From Betaproteobacteria bacterium (GTDB lineage Bacteria > Pseudomonadota > Gammaproteobacteria > Burkholderiales > Burkholderiaceae_C), in assembly GCA_009923315.1 (NCBI GenBank), contig RFTU01000011.1, forward strand, positions 1 to 44,387: a stretch of 44,387 nt of DNA. The letters are read 5' to 3'. Shown here piece after piece: positions 17,906 to 28,426 of the stretch. The position numbers were made by a program, and so were the translations under genes. The notes beneath the pieces were generated by a model. It saw nothing but the letters and a program-made list of their open reading frames with translations, made no database searches and was not told the origin of the DNA. Numbering within the stretch: position 1 is the stretch's first letter; each line of letters starts with the position of its first letter.

Positions 17906-18060
17906 CGCCGTTGGCCCGACCGACCCCACGACGGGCTCTGGTGGAGGCACAGCCGACGCCTGCCTTCATCGTTTGGCATGCCGAGCGCACACCGCTACCG
18001 GGGGATGGCCCATCGCTGGCGCCGCGCATGGGCCTGACGGCAGCTCACTTCGTCCCGTAG
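17902..18060 (+). CDS. Small ORF coupled to deoA, unrecognised
   Basis: A 52-codon frame starts at an ATG overlapping the deoA stop by four bases (ATGA), the same coupling seen through this operon. It reads [11 protein letters not shown], then [20 protein letters not shown] and ends HFVP. Its last 16 bases overlap the 3' end of convergent upp. I recognise no domain; it has no signal peptide or membrane segment. It could be a chance frame or the stub of a longer lost gene. Confidence 0.3.
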   Translation: MTPLARPTPRRALVEAQPTPAFIVWHAERTPLPGDGPSLAPRMGLTAAHFVP

Positions 18061-18713
18061 ATCCGATCCCCCGCATCGCCCAGGCCCGGCACGATGTAGC
18101 CGTGCTCGTTGAGCTGCCGGTCGATGGCGGCGGTGTAGACCGGCACATCGGGATGCGCAGCGCGGAAGGTGCGCAGGCCTTCCGGTGCAGCCAGCAGGCA
18201 GACGAAGCGGATGGAACGCGGGTTGGTGGCTTTGAGCCGCGTCACCGCCGCCACGGCCGAGTGACCGGTGGCCAGCATGGGATCGAGCACGATGGCGTCT
18301 CGCTCGGGCATGCCCGCGGGCATCTTGAAGTAGTACTCCACCGCCTGGAGGGTCTCGGGGTTGCGGTACAGGCCCACATGGCCCACACGGGCGCCGGGCA
18401 CCACATCGAGCATGCCGTCCAGGAGGCCCGCGCCGGCTCGCATGATGACCACAAAGACCGTCTTCTTGCCATCGATGACCGGAGAACGCATGCGTTCCAG
18501 CGGCGTTTCGATCTCCACCATCTGCGTGGGCATCTCACGCGTGACCTCATAGGCCATGAGCAGGCTGATCTCCTGCAACAAGCGCCTGAAGCTCGAGGAA
18601 CTGCGGTCCTTTTCCCGCAGCAGCGTGAGTTTGTGCTGGATCAGGGGATGGTTGAGCACCTGAATGCCGGGGGCGTTGTGTGCGAGCGATTCAAGCGGTA
18701 AGGCGGTGGACAT
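18045..18713 (-). CDS. upp: Uracil phosphoribosyltransferase
   Basis: Converts uracil and PRPP to UMP, recovering the base released by pyrimidine nucleoside cleavage. The 222-residue protein begins [20 protein letters not shown] and has EIETPLERM, the conserved [17 protein letters not shown], the PRPP-binding loop [13 protein letters not shown] (141-153) and the uracil-recognition tail [16 protein letters not shown] (206-221). The loop has His where the commonest form has Gly, which I believe is a known variant. The ATG at 18713 was preferred to an upstream in-frame ATG at 18788 because homology starts there; no strong ribosome-binding site is seen. It converges on the deoA operon and diverges from purB. 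Confidence 0.93.
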   Translation of the reverse strand: MSTALPLESLAHNAPGIQVLNHPLIQHKLTLLREKDRSSSSFRRLLQEISLLMAYEVTREMPTQMVEIETPLERMRSPVIDGKKTVFVVIMRAGAGLLDGMLDVVPGARVGHVGLYRNPETLQAVEYYFKMPAGMPERDAIVLDPMLATGHSAVAAVTRLKATNPRSIRFVCLLAAPEGLRTFRAAHPDVPVYTAAIDRQLNEHGYIVPGLGDAGDRIYGTK

Positions 18714-18769
18714 GGTGATGATGGTGGGCAAGGGCGAGTGCCGGTCAAGTGAGCGCGCGGTCGGCCTGA

Positions 18770-20224
<1,455 letters not shown>

Positions 20225-20225
20225 C

Positions 20226-21038
20226 ATGAAGTTCACCCAGATGCTTGATGCCGTGGCCCAGCGCCAGCGGTCGATGCTGTGCGTCGGGCTGGACCCTGAG
20301 CCGTCAAAGTTTCCCAACGGCTGGAAGGACGATGCCGAGCGCATCTTTGATTTCTGCGCGGCCATCGTGGACGCCACCAAGGACCTGGTGTGCGCGTTCA
20401 AGCCTCAGATTGCCTACTTCGCAGCGCACCGTGCCGAAGATCAGCTTGAGCGCCTGATGGCCCACATCAAGCGCAACGCACCGGATGTGCCGGTGATCCT
20501 GGACGCCAAGCGCGGCGACATCGGCAGCACGGCTGAGCAGTATGCGCGCGAGGCCTTTGTGCGCTACCAGGCCGATGCGGTGACGCTGTCGCCCTTCATG
20601 GGCTTGGACTCCATCGAGCCCTACATGAGCTTTGAGGACAAGGGTTTGATCTTGCTGTGCCGCACCTCGAATCCCGGCGGCTCTGACCTTCAGGCTCAGC
20701 GCCTGGCCGATGGCAGCCTGCTGTACGAACATCTGGCTCGACTGGCCGCAGGCCCCTGGAACCGTACGGGACAGTTGGGCCTGGTGGTGGGCGCCACCTT
20801 CCCGGCTGAGCTGGCCCGGGTGCGCGAATTGGCGCCTACGCTGCCCTTGTTGGTGCCGGGTGTGGGGGCGCAGGGTGGAGATGCGGCCACCACGGTCAAG
20901 GCGGCGGCCCGGCCGGGTGGGGCACTGATGGTGAATTCCTCCCGCGCGGTGCTGTATGCCTCGTCCGGCGAGGACTTTGCCCAGGCCGCCCGTGCGGTGG
21001 CGCGCCAGACGCGGGATGCGTTGAACGCCGCTGCGTGA
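20226..21038 (+). CDS. pyrF: Orotidine 5'-phosphate decarboxylase (type 2)
   Basis: Last step of UMP synthesis: decarboxylation of OMP. The 270-residue length and the sequence LCVGLDPEPSKFP (18-30), AFKPQIAYFAAHRAEDQLE and catalytic LDAKRGDIGSTAEQYA (D93, K95, D98) identify the longer type-2 enzyme rather than the E. coli type. Later motifs are TLSPFMGLDSIEPYM, LCRTSNPGGSDLQ and LLVPGVGAQGGD. It starts one base after the purB stop, so it is probably translated from the same message. It converges with the carboxypeptidase gene with only three bases between stops, leaving no room for a classical terminator. Confidence 0.96.
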   Translation: MKFTQMLDAVAQRQRSMLCVGLDPEPSKFPNGWKDDAERIFDFCAAIVDATKDLVCAFKPQIAYFAAHRAEDQLERLMAHIKRNAPDVPVILDAKRGDIGSTAEQYAREAFVRYQADAVTLSPFMGLDSIEPYMSFEDKGLILLCRTSNPGGSDLQAQRLADGSLLYEHLARLAAGPWNRTGQLGLVVGATFPAELARVRELAPTLPLLVPGVGAQGGDAATTVKAAARPGGALMVNSSRAVLYASSGEDFAQAARAVARQTRDALNAAA

Positions 21039-21041
21039 ACC

Positions 21042-22760
21042 CTACAGGCTGACCGAACAGCTCACCTGCCCGGTCCGGCAACTGCCCACGGTCACGGTGA
21101 CACCACCGCTGCCTTCGACCATCAAGGTGAACCGCCGCTCGTGGGTGTTGCCTCGCGTCCAGGGCGCGAAGATGCCCGGGCCGCCGTGCAGGCCGTTGCC
21201 CCAGCCTTCCAAGTGACCGAGCTCGATCGTCGACTCGGACGGCGCCACGACCCGGGTCCCACTGCACGCCCAGGTCGCGCGCAGGGGTTCCGAAAGCGGC
21301 AGTTGCGCCGCCGAAGGCAAGCCCGCACTGCCCAGATAGCCGTGGTTGCACAGCCGAAACTCGAGCTGGGTCAGTGAGCCCTTGCGCTGTTGCGAGACCA
21401 CCTCCAAGGTGAGCTTGGGCGTGAGCGCGGCCACGCGCAGGAAGGCCGCGCTTTGCTGCTCGCAAGTCTGCGCCAATCGCTCGTAGGGCGGGTTCCACAC
21501 GCCCACACGCGGGTCGTAGCCGTCCACTTCCACCTCGCCGATCTGCGGGTGCTGCACCTTTTTCCAGGGCTTGAAGATGCGCCCGGCGTTGTGCTGCCGA
21601 TCAAAGGCGTGCAGCTTGCGCAGGTCGTCTCGCGTGAGTCGGCTGTAGTGGTCGACAAAGGGCTTCTTGCGCTCAATCCCCAGCTGGTGGAACAGGTCCC
21701 ACAGTTCGACCACATACGACAACGCGCCTCGCTGGTAATAGGCGTAGTCGGAGAGGTCGCCGTGCAGGGGCTTGTCGGGTTCATAGAGGAACTCGTGGTA
21801 ACCGCTGACCGTGGCATAGCCGGTGTGCTCGGTCATCCACTCTTCGATCTGTCGGTAGATGGCCAGGTCACCCGGGTTCATCTTCGCGTCCGGCTTGTCG
21901 CCCAGCGGGCGAATGAGGACGCCGCCGAAGGTGTGCAGGTTCAGCCACACCATGATGTGGGGGTGACGTGAGGCGAAGTCCATCACCGCGCGGGTTTCCG
22001 GCGCGCTGCCGGGGTAGTGGCCCGCCCCCATCTGCTGTGGCTCGGGCGCCCAGTGATAGGGGAAGTTTCGGTTGAAGTCGTAGAGGTTGTCGTGGAGAAA
22101 GTGATGGCCCGGAATGTGGCGGCCATCAAAGTTCTCGATCACGCCCTCAGGGTAGAGCTTGTAGTAGGGGCCTTCGTCCTCCGCCAGGCGCGGCACCATC
22201 ACCGGGGGGGTCAGCGGTTTGCCGTCTTCGCCACGCAACTCCACCAGTTCGCCGTGCGGGCTTTGCACGCGCATGTAGCCGGCCTTGCCGTCGCCGTTGA
22301 GGTCCTGATGCTTCCAGAAGGCGTGGCCTTGATTGACGCGGTCGTTGACGGGGCTGGAGCGCACATAGCGACCGGTCTTGAGCACGGCTTCTGCGCCGTC
22401 GGGCGAGATGCGTGGCACCACATAGAACAGGCTGTCGCGGATCGCTTGCGCCAGGTGGGCGGGCAGTGGCTTGCCGCCGGCTTCGTTCTTGCCCTGATGG
22501 ATGCCGATCACGTCCTCGGCAATGGCCAGGGCTACGCTGGAGCCGCAGACTTCGCTGGCGTGCATGTTGCCGTCGACCCAGACCGCAGGGCGGATGCGCT
22601 CAGGGTCGGGGCCGATGGTGACCATCGGAATGGCGCGGCCTTCGGCGCTGGTTCCCAGCGTGGACAGGTGGACCAGACCGGGGTGGGAGTTGGCCCACTG
22701 CTCAAGTTGTGCCGTGAGTTCGGCGTAGTCGAGGTAGTGTTGGCGGAAGGCAGCGGTCAT
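21042..22760 (-). CDS. M14-family zinc carboxypeptidase
   Basis: Zinc metallocarboxypeptidase of family M14, 572 residues. The zinc ligands are H67 and E70 ([11 protein letters not shown]) and H276 (LNLHTFGG). The substrate-binding Arg is in FNRNFP (R231), and the catalytic Glu is E352 (SYVVELWD). An insertion contains [15 protein letters not shown] (150-164), a DxNxDG loop resembling an EF-hand calcium site. The roughly 150-residue C-terminal region after the catalytic domain (from about 420) looks like a beta-sandwich ([19 protein letters not shown]). No signal peptide is seen from the chosen ATG, so the enzyme may be cytoplasmic or exported another way. Substrate preference is not deducible. 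Confidence 0.9.
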   Translation of the reverse strand: MTAAFRQHYLDYAELTAQLEQWANSHPGLVHLSTLGTSAEGRAIPMVTIGPDPERIRPAVWVDGNMHASEVCGSSVALAIAEDVIGIHQGKNEAGGKPLPAHLAQAIRDSLFYVVPRISPDGAEAVLKTGRYVRSSPVNDRVNQGHAFWKHQDLNGDGKAGYMRVQSPHGELVELRGEDGKPLTPPVMVPRLAEDEGPYYKLYPEGVIENFDGRHIPGHHFLHDNLYDFNRNFPYHWAPEPQQMGAGHYPGSAPETRAVMDFASRHPHIMVWLNLHTFGGVLIRPLGDKPDAKMNPGDLAIYRQIEEWMTEHTGYATVSGYHEFLYEPDKPLHGDLSDYAYYQRGALSYVVELWDLFHQLGIERKKPFVDHYSRLTRDDLRKLHAFDRQHNAGRIFKPWKKVQHPQIGEVEVDGYDPRVGVWNPPYERLAQTCEQQSAAFLRVAALTPKLTLEVVSQQRKGSLTQLEFRLCNHGYLGSAGLPSAAQLPLSEPLRATWACSGTRVVAPSESTIELGHLEGWGNGLHGGPGIFAPWTRGNTHERRFTLMVEGSGGVTVTVGSCRTGQVSCSVSL

Positions 22761-22860
22761 GGCGATGCGTCAAGGATGATCTGAAAGCCGGCTTGCTCGG
22801 GCCGAATGCGGGTGGCCTGGCGGCGCACGGCGGGCGGGGCTTGGGCGAGAGTCTGGGAGC

Positions 22861-23919
22861 TCAATCCACGGTGGCCCCCGACACCTTGACCACCTGCGCC
22901 CACTTGCGGGTTTCAGCTTCGATGTGGCGGGCGAATTCGGCGCTGGTGATGCCGCTGGGAATGGCGCCTTGGGCCTGCAACCGCTCCTTCAGGGCGGGCG
23001 TGCCCATGGCTTTGGCCGCTTCCTGCTGGATCCGGCTGACGATGTCCATGGGCGTGCCGGCCGGCGCCAGCAGGCCGAACCAACTGGAGGCCTCATAGCC
23101 CTTGAGCGCTGGGCCGCCGGCTTCTTCGATCGTGGGTACATCCGGCAAGGCCGAGGAACGGACGGCGCTGGTGACGGCCAGGGCCTTGAGCCGCCCGCTG
23201 CGGATGTGGGGAATCGAGGACGGCAAGTTGTCGAACATCACATCCGTGTTCCCGGCCATCAGGTCGATGAGGGCAGGGCCCGAGCCGCGGTACGGGAAAT
23301 GGACCATGAAGGTACCGGTCATGCTCTTGAAGAGTTCGCCGGCCAGGTGGATGGAGGTGCCGTTGCCGCTGGAGGCCATGTTGAGCTTGCCGGGGTTGGC
23401 CTTGGCGTAGCGGATGAGGTCGGCCACGCTGTTGATGTGGTGCCGCTGGGCCATCGCCGGGTTGACCACCAGCACGTTGGGCACGCCGGCCACCAGGGTG
23501 ACGGGGACGAAGTCCTTGATGGGGTCGTAGGGCAGCTTCGGGTAGAGCGCGGCGTTGATGCCATGGGTGCCCACGGTGCCCATGAGCAGGTGGTAGCCGT
23601 CGTTCGGGGACTTGGCCACATCGGCCGCGCCCACATTGCCGCCGGCGCCCGGCTTGTTCTCCACCACGAAAGCCTGGCCGAAGGCCCGCTGCAATTCGGG
23701 TGCCAAGGCGCGGGCCAGGATATCCGTGGTGCCGGCCGCGGCAAAGGGCACGACGATGCGCACGGGCTTGTTGGGCCACGCCGTTTGGGCCTGCGCTGGG
23801 CAGGAGCTGGCCACTGCGCCGAGCAGGCCGGCGGCGCCGGCCAGGTGGGGCAGGGTGACGAGTGCGCCGATGGCCCCCAGGGCGTGGCGTCGGGTGGACA
23901 GTTTGTGATCGCGGTTCAT
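22861..23919 (-). CDS. Bug-family (TctC-like) periplasmic receptor 1
   Basis: Tripartite tricarboxylate receptor-like binding protein, 352 residues. A Tat-like leader ([20 protein letters not shown]) precedes [24 protein letters not shown], the canonical opening of the family, then [27 protein letters not shown]-like [10 protein letters not shown], the [11 protein letters not shown] motif, [24 protein letters not shown] and [11 protein letters not shown]. Its ATG overlaps the DUF1003 stop by four bases. No TctA/TctB membrane partners are present, as is usual for Burkholderiales Bug proteins. The ligand, typically a carboxylate or aromatic acid, is unknown. Confidence 0.92.
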   Translation of the reverse strand: MNRDHKLSTRRHALGAIGALVTLPHLAGAAGLLGAVASSCPAQAQTAWPNKPVRIVVPFAAAGTTDILARALAPELQRAFGQAFVVENKPGAGGNVGAADVAKSPNDGYHLLMGTVGTHGINAALYPKLPYDPIKDFVPVTLVAGVPNVLVVNPAMAQRHHINSVADLIRYAKANPGKLNMASSGNGTSIHLAGELFKSMTGTFMVHFPYRGSGPALIDLMAGNTDVMFDNLPSSIPHIRSGRLKALAVTSAVRSSALPDVPTIEEAGGPALKGYEASSWFGLLAPAGTPMDIVSRIQQEAAKAMGTPALKERLQAQGAIPSGITSAEFARHIEAETRKWAQVVKVSGATVD

Positions 23920-24476
23920 GACGAGGTCTCCTGGGCTGCGGGCGGCGTGGGCTCGAGCCGACGGACCAGACGGTCCACCAGATCGGTCAGCGCCTTGATT
24001 TCTTGTTCGCGAAGCAGGTCTATCTTCTCATGCAGCAATTCGATTTCGAGTTCGGCCTTCACATTCACCTCGTAGTCATTGGCCGCGTGCAGGCGGTCGA
24101 TCTGTGCCTGCCGGTTCTGGCTCATCATGATGGCCGGTGCGGTGTAGGCCGCCTGAAACGACAGCACCAGGTTGAGCAGGATGAAAGGGTAGGGGTCCCA
24201 GCCGCTGCCGCCTTGGCTGAGGTTCCAGCTGATCCAGCCCACGATCAGGGCGCTTTGGATGACGATGAAGCGCCAGGAGCCCACGACGGCCGCGACGCGG
24301 TCGGCGATCTGCTCGCCCAGGGAGGGTGGCTGATCGGGCAGGTGGCGCGGCGCCCTGCCGCTGCGCCGGTGGCCCCGGCGGTGGTGGCGCAGGTGCTCGA
24401 GCAGGGCGAGGTCTTGGGCTTCGATGCGGGCGGCGGAGGCCTTGGAGGCGGCCGCCGCCCCAGTGGGCATGTTCAT
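23916..24476 (-). CDS. DUF1003 membrane protein
   Basis: Member of the DUF1003 family, 186 residues from the ATG at 24476; its function is not established. The N-terminal 60 residues are basic and cytoplasmic ([15 protein letters not shown]). Then come the family motif [20 protein letters not shown], two membrane segments (about 69-86 and 98-118, the second in [27 protein letters not shown] as pieces) and a charged C-terminal coiled coil (about 132-174, [20 protein letters not shown]). It is translationally coupled (ATGA) to Bug receptor 1, which is not an obvious functional pairing. A longer in-frame start further upstream is unlikely because that part is non-conserved. Confidence 0.85.
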   Translation of the reverse strand: MNMPTGAAAASKASAARIEAQDLALLEHLRHHRRGHRRSGRAPRHLPDQPPSLGEQIADRVAAVVGSWRFIVIQSALIVGWISWNLSQGGSGWDPYPFILLNLVLSFQAAYTAPAIMMSQNRQAQIDRLHAANDYEVNVKAELEIELLHEKIDLLREQEIKALTDLVDRLVRRLEPTPPAAQETSS

Positions 24477-24625
24477 GAGGGGGCCTTTCGTGGGCGCGGG
24501 GGTACAGGCTTGGGGCAAGCCCGGCTTGCGGATCAACCGGATGATGCGGGAAGCTTGCACTCTTTGGTCAAGTGACTGGATCAACTGGAGTCGATTCAGG
24601 CACACGTTGCGGCATTGGAGTTTGA

Positions 24626-25627
24626 ATGAAGCCTTCTCATGGCGTGAACCGCCGAACTGTCTTGCGGGCCGGCGCGGCGACTGCGCTGGTGGGCGCAGGG
24701 GGTGTTGCGGGTGTGGGCCCCGTCCGGGCGCAGAGCGGTTGGCCCTCACAGCCCATCAAGCTGCTGATCGCCTTTCCGGCCGGAGGGCCCACCGACATCA
24801 CCATGCGGGCCCTGGCCGACGCGGCGGGCAAACTGCTGCCGCAGCCGGTGGTGATCGAGAACCGGCCCGGAGCCGGCGGCACCTTGCCTGCTCAGGCCCT
24901 GCAGCAGGCGCGGCCCGACGGCCACACCTTGGCGCAGGTGCCCCTGGGCGTATTCCGTCTGCCGTACACGCAGAAGATGACCTGGGACCCGCTGAAGGAT
25001 CTGAGCTACATCATCGGCGTGACCGGCTATGCCTTCGGCCTGGTGGTGCCCACCGATTCGCCCATCAAGACATGGGCTGATTTCGTGGCCTATGCCAAAG
25101 CCAATCCGGGCAAGCTCTCCTACGGCTCCACCGGCGTGCTCACCAGCCCACATTTGACGATGGAGGACATCGCGCAGCGCGTGGGCATCGAGCTCAACCA
25201 CATCCCCTACAAGGGCAGCGCGGACATGATGCAGGCCATCTTGGGTGGGCAGATCATGGCCGCGGCGGATTCCACCGGCTTTGCCCCGCATGTGGCCAGC
25301 GGGCGGCTTCGCGTGCTCAACACGTGGGGCGCGCAGCGACTGCCCAAGTTCCCGGATGTGCCCACTCTGACGGAATTGGGCATTCCCCTGGTGCAGGCTT
25401 CGCCCTATGGCATCGCCGGGCCGCGCGGCATGGACGCCGCACTGGTGCAGCGGGTGCATGATGTGTTCAAGCAGGCCATGGAAACACCGACCCATGTGGA
25501 CGCCCTGGCGCGTTACGACCAGGCGCTCATGCACATGAACCCGCAGCAGTACCTGCGCTTTGCCGAGGACACCTTCCGGCGGGAGAAGGCGTTGGTCGAA
25601 AAGCTCGGGCTGGCCAAGCCGAATTGA
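24626..25627 (+). CDS. Bug-family (TctC-like) periplasmic receptor 2
   Basis: Periplasmic receptor, 333 residues, with a Tat-type leader (VNRRTVLRAGAATALVGAGG). Family motifs: WPSQPIKLLIAFPAGGPTDI, VIENRPGAGGTLPAQALQQA, PDGHTLAQ, YTQKMTWDPLKDLSYI, KANPGKLSYGSTG, HIPYKGSADMMQAILGGQIM and SGRLRVLNTW. A GGAG lies well placed before the ATG at 24626. It diverges from the DUF1003/Bug1 pair and is followed after 25 bases by a third Bug gene on the same strand, so 2 and 3 are probably co-transcribed. It is more divergent from Bug1 and Bug3 than they are from each other at the opening motif. Ligand unknown. Confidence 0.92.
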   Translation: MKPSHGVNRRTVLRAGAATALVGAGGVAGVGPVRAQSGWPSQPIKLLIAFPAGGPTDITMRALADAAGKLLPQPVVIENRPGAGGTLPAQALQQARPDGHTLAQVPLGVFRLPYTQKMTWDPLKDLSYIIGVTGYAFGLVVPTDSPIKTWADFVAYAKANPGKLSYGSTGVLTSPHLTMEDIAQRVGIELNHIPYKGSADMMQAILGGQIMAAADSTGFAPHVASGRLRVLNTWGAQRLPKFPDVPTLTELGIPLVQASPYGIAGPRGMDAALVQRVHDVFKQAMETPTHVDALARYDQALMHMNPQQYLRFAEDTFRREKALVEKLGLAKPN

Positions 25628-25652
25628 TGCGAACCTTGTTGAAAGCCCACTC

Positions 25653-26654
25653 ATGAGCCACTGTTCAACCTTCCCAATGGCCCGTCGGACGCTTATGGCC
25701 CTGGCGGGTGCGGCCCTGATGGCCGCCTCGTCGCTCGCCCAGGCGCAGGCCTCATGGCCCTCGGCCAAACCGATTCGCTTCGTGGTGCCCTTTGCCGCCG
25801 GTAGCGCCACCGACCAGGTGGCTCGCGCCTTCGGCCAGAAGGTGGCCGAATCCTTGGGCGCCACGGTGGTGGTGGAAAACAAGCCCGGAGCCAACGGCAT
25901 GCTGGGCGCAGCCGAAGTGGCCAAGGCGGCACCGGACGGCTACACCCTGCTGATCGGCACCAACAGCACGAACGCCGCGCTGAAGTCCTTGGTCAAGAGC
26001 CTGCCCTACGACCAGGACACGGCCTTCGCGCCCGTGGCCTACCTGGGGCAGGTGCCCTTGATCGTCGCGGTGAACAACGACGTGCCGGTGCGCAACTTGA
26101 AGGAGCTGGTGGACCTGGCCAAGGGCAAGCCGCCGGGGCACATCACCTTTGCCAGCGCCAGCACCTCGCAGCTGGTGTCGTCGGAAATGCTGGCCAGCAT
26201 GGCCGGCATCAAGATGACCAACATCCCGTTCAAGAGCGGGCCCGATGCCATGACCAACCTGATCGGCGGGCAGGTGATGATGTTCACCGCCGACTTTGCC
26301 GTGACCGTGCCCCAGGTGCGTGCAGGCAAGATCCGCGGGCTGGCCGTGACTTCGGCCAAACGGTCAGCTGCCGTGCCCGATTTGCCCACGGTGAACGAGG
26401 CCTTGGGGATGAAGGACTACGAGCTGATTGCATACTTCGCCGCGTTTGCGCCAGCGGGCACGCCTTCGGATCTGATCACACGTCTGAATGCGGCCTTCAA
26501 TGCGGGGGCGGCCGCCAGGGATGTGCAGGAGCGATTCGCCAACATCGGCTTCATCACCGAGCCGGGGCCGCCGTCTGCCTTGGCTGAACGCACGAAGGTG
26601 GAGACGGCCAAGTGGGCCAAGGTGATTCGGGAGGCGAAGATCGAGATTCAGTGA
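25653..26654 (+). CDS. Bug-family (TctC-like) periplasmic receptor 3
   Basis: Periplasmic receptor, 333 residues from the ATG at 25653. The signal peptide covers MARRTLMALAGAALMAASSL with cleavage near AQAQA, then [94 protein letters not shown] and LPTVNEALGMKDYELI. A weak GAAAG precedes the start; an internal ATG at 25677 (MARRTLM) would also leave a normal leader. The gene's 3' end overlaps the convergent DUF3047 gene by seven bases. No membrane transporter genes are adjacent, so it probably works with TctAB or a sensory partner encoded elsewhere. Confidence 0.92.
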   Translation: MSHCSTFPMARRTLMALAGAALMAASSLAQAQASWPSAKPIRFVVPFAAGSATDQVARAFGQKVAESLGATVVVENKPGANGMLGAAEVAKAAPDGYTLLIGTNSTNAALKSLVKSLPYDQDTAFAPVAYLGQVPLIVAVNNDVPVRNLKELVDLAKGKPPGHITFASASTSQLVSSEMLASMAGIKMTNIPFKSGPDAMTNLIGGQVMMFTADFAVTVPQVRAGKIRGLAVTSAKRSAAVPDLPTVNEALGMKDYELIAYFAAFAPAGTPSDLITRLNAAFNAGAAARDVQERFANIGFITEPGPPSALAERTKVETAKWAKVIREAKIEIQ

Positions 26655-27337
26655 GCGGCACTCCACTGCACCGGCCCGAACCAGGTGAGCGCGCGGCTCT
26701 TGGTGTTGTCGCTGTCGCTCATCACCGCCACTGAAATCAGCGCGCCGGGTTCCTCGTTGAAGGCACGGCGGAAGTCTTCGGCAAGGTTGCGCTGGTGGTC
26801 ACGCCAGCCGCGCAGGTGCTGAGGGCCGGAATCCACCACGATCTTGCGGATGCGATCGGTGCGCGGGTTCACCACGACCGTGCCCACGGGCAGCGTGGCG
26901 TCCCACACGTACATCAGCGTGGCGTAGGGCGGGGCCTCACCGGTGAGGGTTTCGGCCAGATCGAACAGGCTGCGATTGCGCGCCGACAGCCGCTGGCGAT
27001 CACCGTCAAAGCCGAAGACCACGCGCGCGGGCGAGTCTTCCAGATGCGCTTCGGCCACCGAAGCGTTCGCCATGAGTTCCTGCACCCACCAGGAAAAGCG
27101 CACCTGCTGAGGCGCCGGCTCAGCCGGGTTCAGGCGCTTGCGCCACAGGCTGGCGGATTGTTGGGATTCGGCCTGCAGCGCCGTGCGGCCCTCCTTGTGC
27201 GTCCACCGGTATGCGGTGGGGGGCTTGCCCGGCAGGGTCTGCTGCTGCCAGCCGTCAGCCGAAGGTGGCGGGGTTGTGGCGCAGGCGGCCAGCAGGCAGG
27301 CCGACAAGGCTGCGAGAGGGCGGAGAGCAAGGTGCAC
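26648..27337 (-). CDS. DUF3047 lipoprotein
   Basis: Predicted lipoprotein of the DUF3047 family, 229 residues, function unknown. The leader MHLALRPLAALSACLLAAC ends in a lipobox with Cys19. The body has RFSWWVQELMANASV, ARVVFGFDGDRQRL, PPYATLMYVWDATLPVGTVV, RIRKIVVDSGPQHLRGWRDH and ends VAVMSDSDNTKSRALTWFGP, matching the family's conserved C-terminal block. It lies 58 bases downstream of the VOC gene and is the last gene of the leftward run that begins with the peptide importer; membership in that transcript is likely but not certain. It ends convergent with Bug receptor 3. Confidence 0.82.
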   Translation of the reverse strand: MHLALRPLAALSACLLAACATTPPPSADGWQQQTLPGKPPTAYRWTHKEGRTALQAESQQSASLWRKRLNPAEPAPQQVRFSWWVQELMANASVAEAHLEDSPARVVFGFDGDRQRLSARNRSLFDLAETLTGEAPPYATLMYVWDATLPVGTVVVNPRTDRIRKIVVDSGPQHLRGWRDHQRNLAEDFRRAFNEEPGALISVAVMSDSDNTKSRALTWFGPVQWSAAH

Positions 27338-27395
27338 GGTGGGGATCCTTCATCAGAGCCATTCAGCGTGAGATGCCGCCACAGCCAAGAAGTTC

Positions 27396-27767
27396 TCAGG
27401 TGCTGACGGCGCTGGTGAACGTGATCCGGTTGCCGAAGGGGTCGGTCACCGTGAAGTCGCGCGTGCCCCAGGGCATGTCCTGCACTTCGGGCCTGGCGTG
27501 GCGATAGGCCTTGGCTTGCAGTTCGGCGCACAAGGCGTCGACATCATCGACGGCGATGCGCATGGATCCCCCGGGACAGGCGTCACCGTGGTGTTCGGAC
27601 AGGTGGAGTTCACAGTGGTCGCGCACGAGGCCCATGTACAGCGGGGCTCCGTCATGGAAGCGGTGTTCGAACAGCACCGTGAAGCCCAGAAAGTCCACAT
27701 AGAACTCACGCGCCTTCGCTTCTTCAAAGCTGCGCAGGATGGGTGTGGTTCGGTTGAGCATGGCCAT
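27396..27767 (-). CDS. VOC / glyoxalase-superfamily protein
   Basis: Small vicinal-oxygen-chelate protein (123 residues) with one beta-alpha-beta-beta-beta pair of modules: ILRSFEEAKAREFYVDFLGF at the N-terminus, CELHLSEHHGDACPGG (52-67), VDDVDALCAELQAK, and a C-terminal DPFGNRITF. It resembles the bleomycin-resistance-like glyoxalase branch, where the conserved LHLSEHHGD is typical. Whether it is an enzyme or a binding protein cannot be told. It starts 38 bases after the LysE exporter stop, likely in the same transcript. Confidence 0.88.
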   Translation of the reverse strand: MAMLNRTTPILRSFEEAKAREFYVDFLGFTVLFEHRFHDGAPLYMGLVRDHCELHLSEHHGDACPGGSMRIAVDDVDALCAELQAKAYRHARPEVQDMPWGTRDFTVTDPFGNRITFTSAVST

Positions 27768-27805
27768 GGGTGTTCAAGGAAAAACAAGGTCCACCGGCAG
27801 CCGCC

Positions 27806-28426
27806 TCAGCGCTGGAAGAGGGCGAGCAAGAGGCCTGCGCACACAAACAGCGCACCGAAGCCGTGGTTGAGCAGGCGTTGCTGCTCGGGCGACTTCAGCA
27901 CGCGCAGGACGCGCGCGGCCAGGGCCGTGTAGCCGGTCATCACGACCAGGTCGGTGAAGCTGAGCGTGAGACCGATCACGAGGTATTGCGGCAGCAGCTC
28001 GGCCTGCAAGTTGATGAATTGCGGCACCATGGCCAGGAAGAACACGGTGCCCTTGGGGTTGACGGCGTTGACCGCCCAGCCCCGAAGAATCAGGGTGCGG
28101 GCGCTGGTGTGGCCCGCCTCGGTCTGGGTCGACCAGTCGCGTGGCGGCGCGCGCCACTGTTGGATGCCCAGGTACACCAGGTAGGCCACGCCGCTCCAGC
28201 GCACCACCTCGAACGCGGTAGGCGACGCGGCCACCAGCGCACCCAGGCCCACGCCCACGATCAGCAGTTGCGTCCAGATGCCCAGGATCAAACCAGGCAC
28301 GGTGATCAGGCCGCGCCGCAGGCCATGGTTCAGGCCCGAGGTCATGGCCGCCAGGGCCCCGGCTCCCGGTGACACGCTGATGGCCCAACACGCGGCGAAG
28401 AACGCGAGCCAGGTGGCGAGCGTCAT
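27806..28426 (-). CDS. LysE/RhtB-family amino acid exporter
   Basis: Inner-membrane exporter, 206 residues, with about six hydrophobic segments. The N-terminus LAFFAACWAISVSPGAGALAAM carries the SPGAGALAAMTSGLNHGLR motif that characterises the family, followed by PGLILGIWTQLLIVGVGLGAL, the loop WSGVAYLVYLGIQQW, NPKGTVFFLAMVPQFI and a final ALFVCAGLLLALF. Family members export lysine, threonine, homoserine and similar residues. Its ATG overlaps the stop of the peptide-importer ATPase by four bases (ATGA at 28423-28426), so production of the exporter is probably coupled to that of the importer. That pairing suggests overflow release of amino acids derived from imported peptides; this is inference. 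Confidence 0.9.
   Translation of the reverse strand: MTLATWLAFFAACWAISVSPGAGALAAMTSGLNHGLRRGLITVPGLILGIWTQLLIVGVGLGALVAASPTAFEVVRWSGVAYLVYLGIQQWRAPPRDWSTQTEAGHTSARTLILRGWAVNAVNPKGTVFFLAMVPQFINLQAELLPQYLVIGLTLSFTDLVVMTGYTALAARVLRVLKSPEQQRLLNHGFGALFVCAGLLLALFQR

Noticed and set aside
17905-18045. Search for a terminator between deoA and upp
   Set aside because: No stem followed by a T-run was seen on either strand in the short convergent gap.
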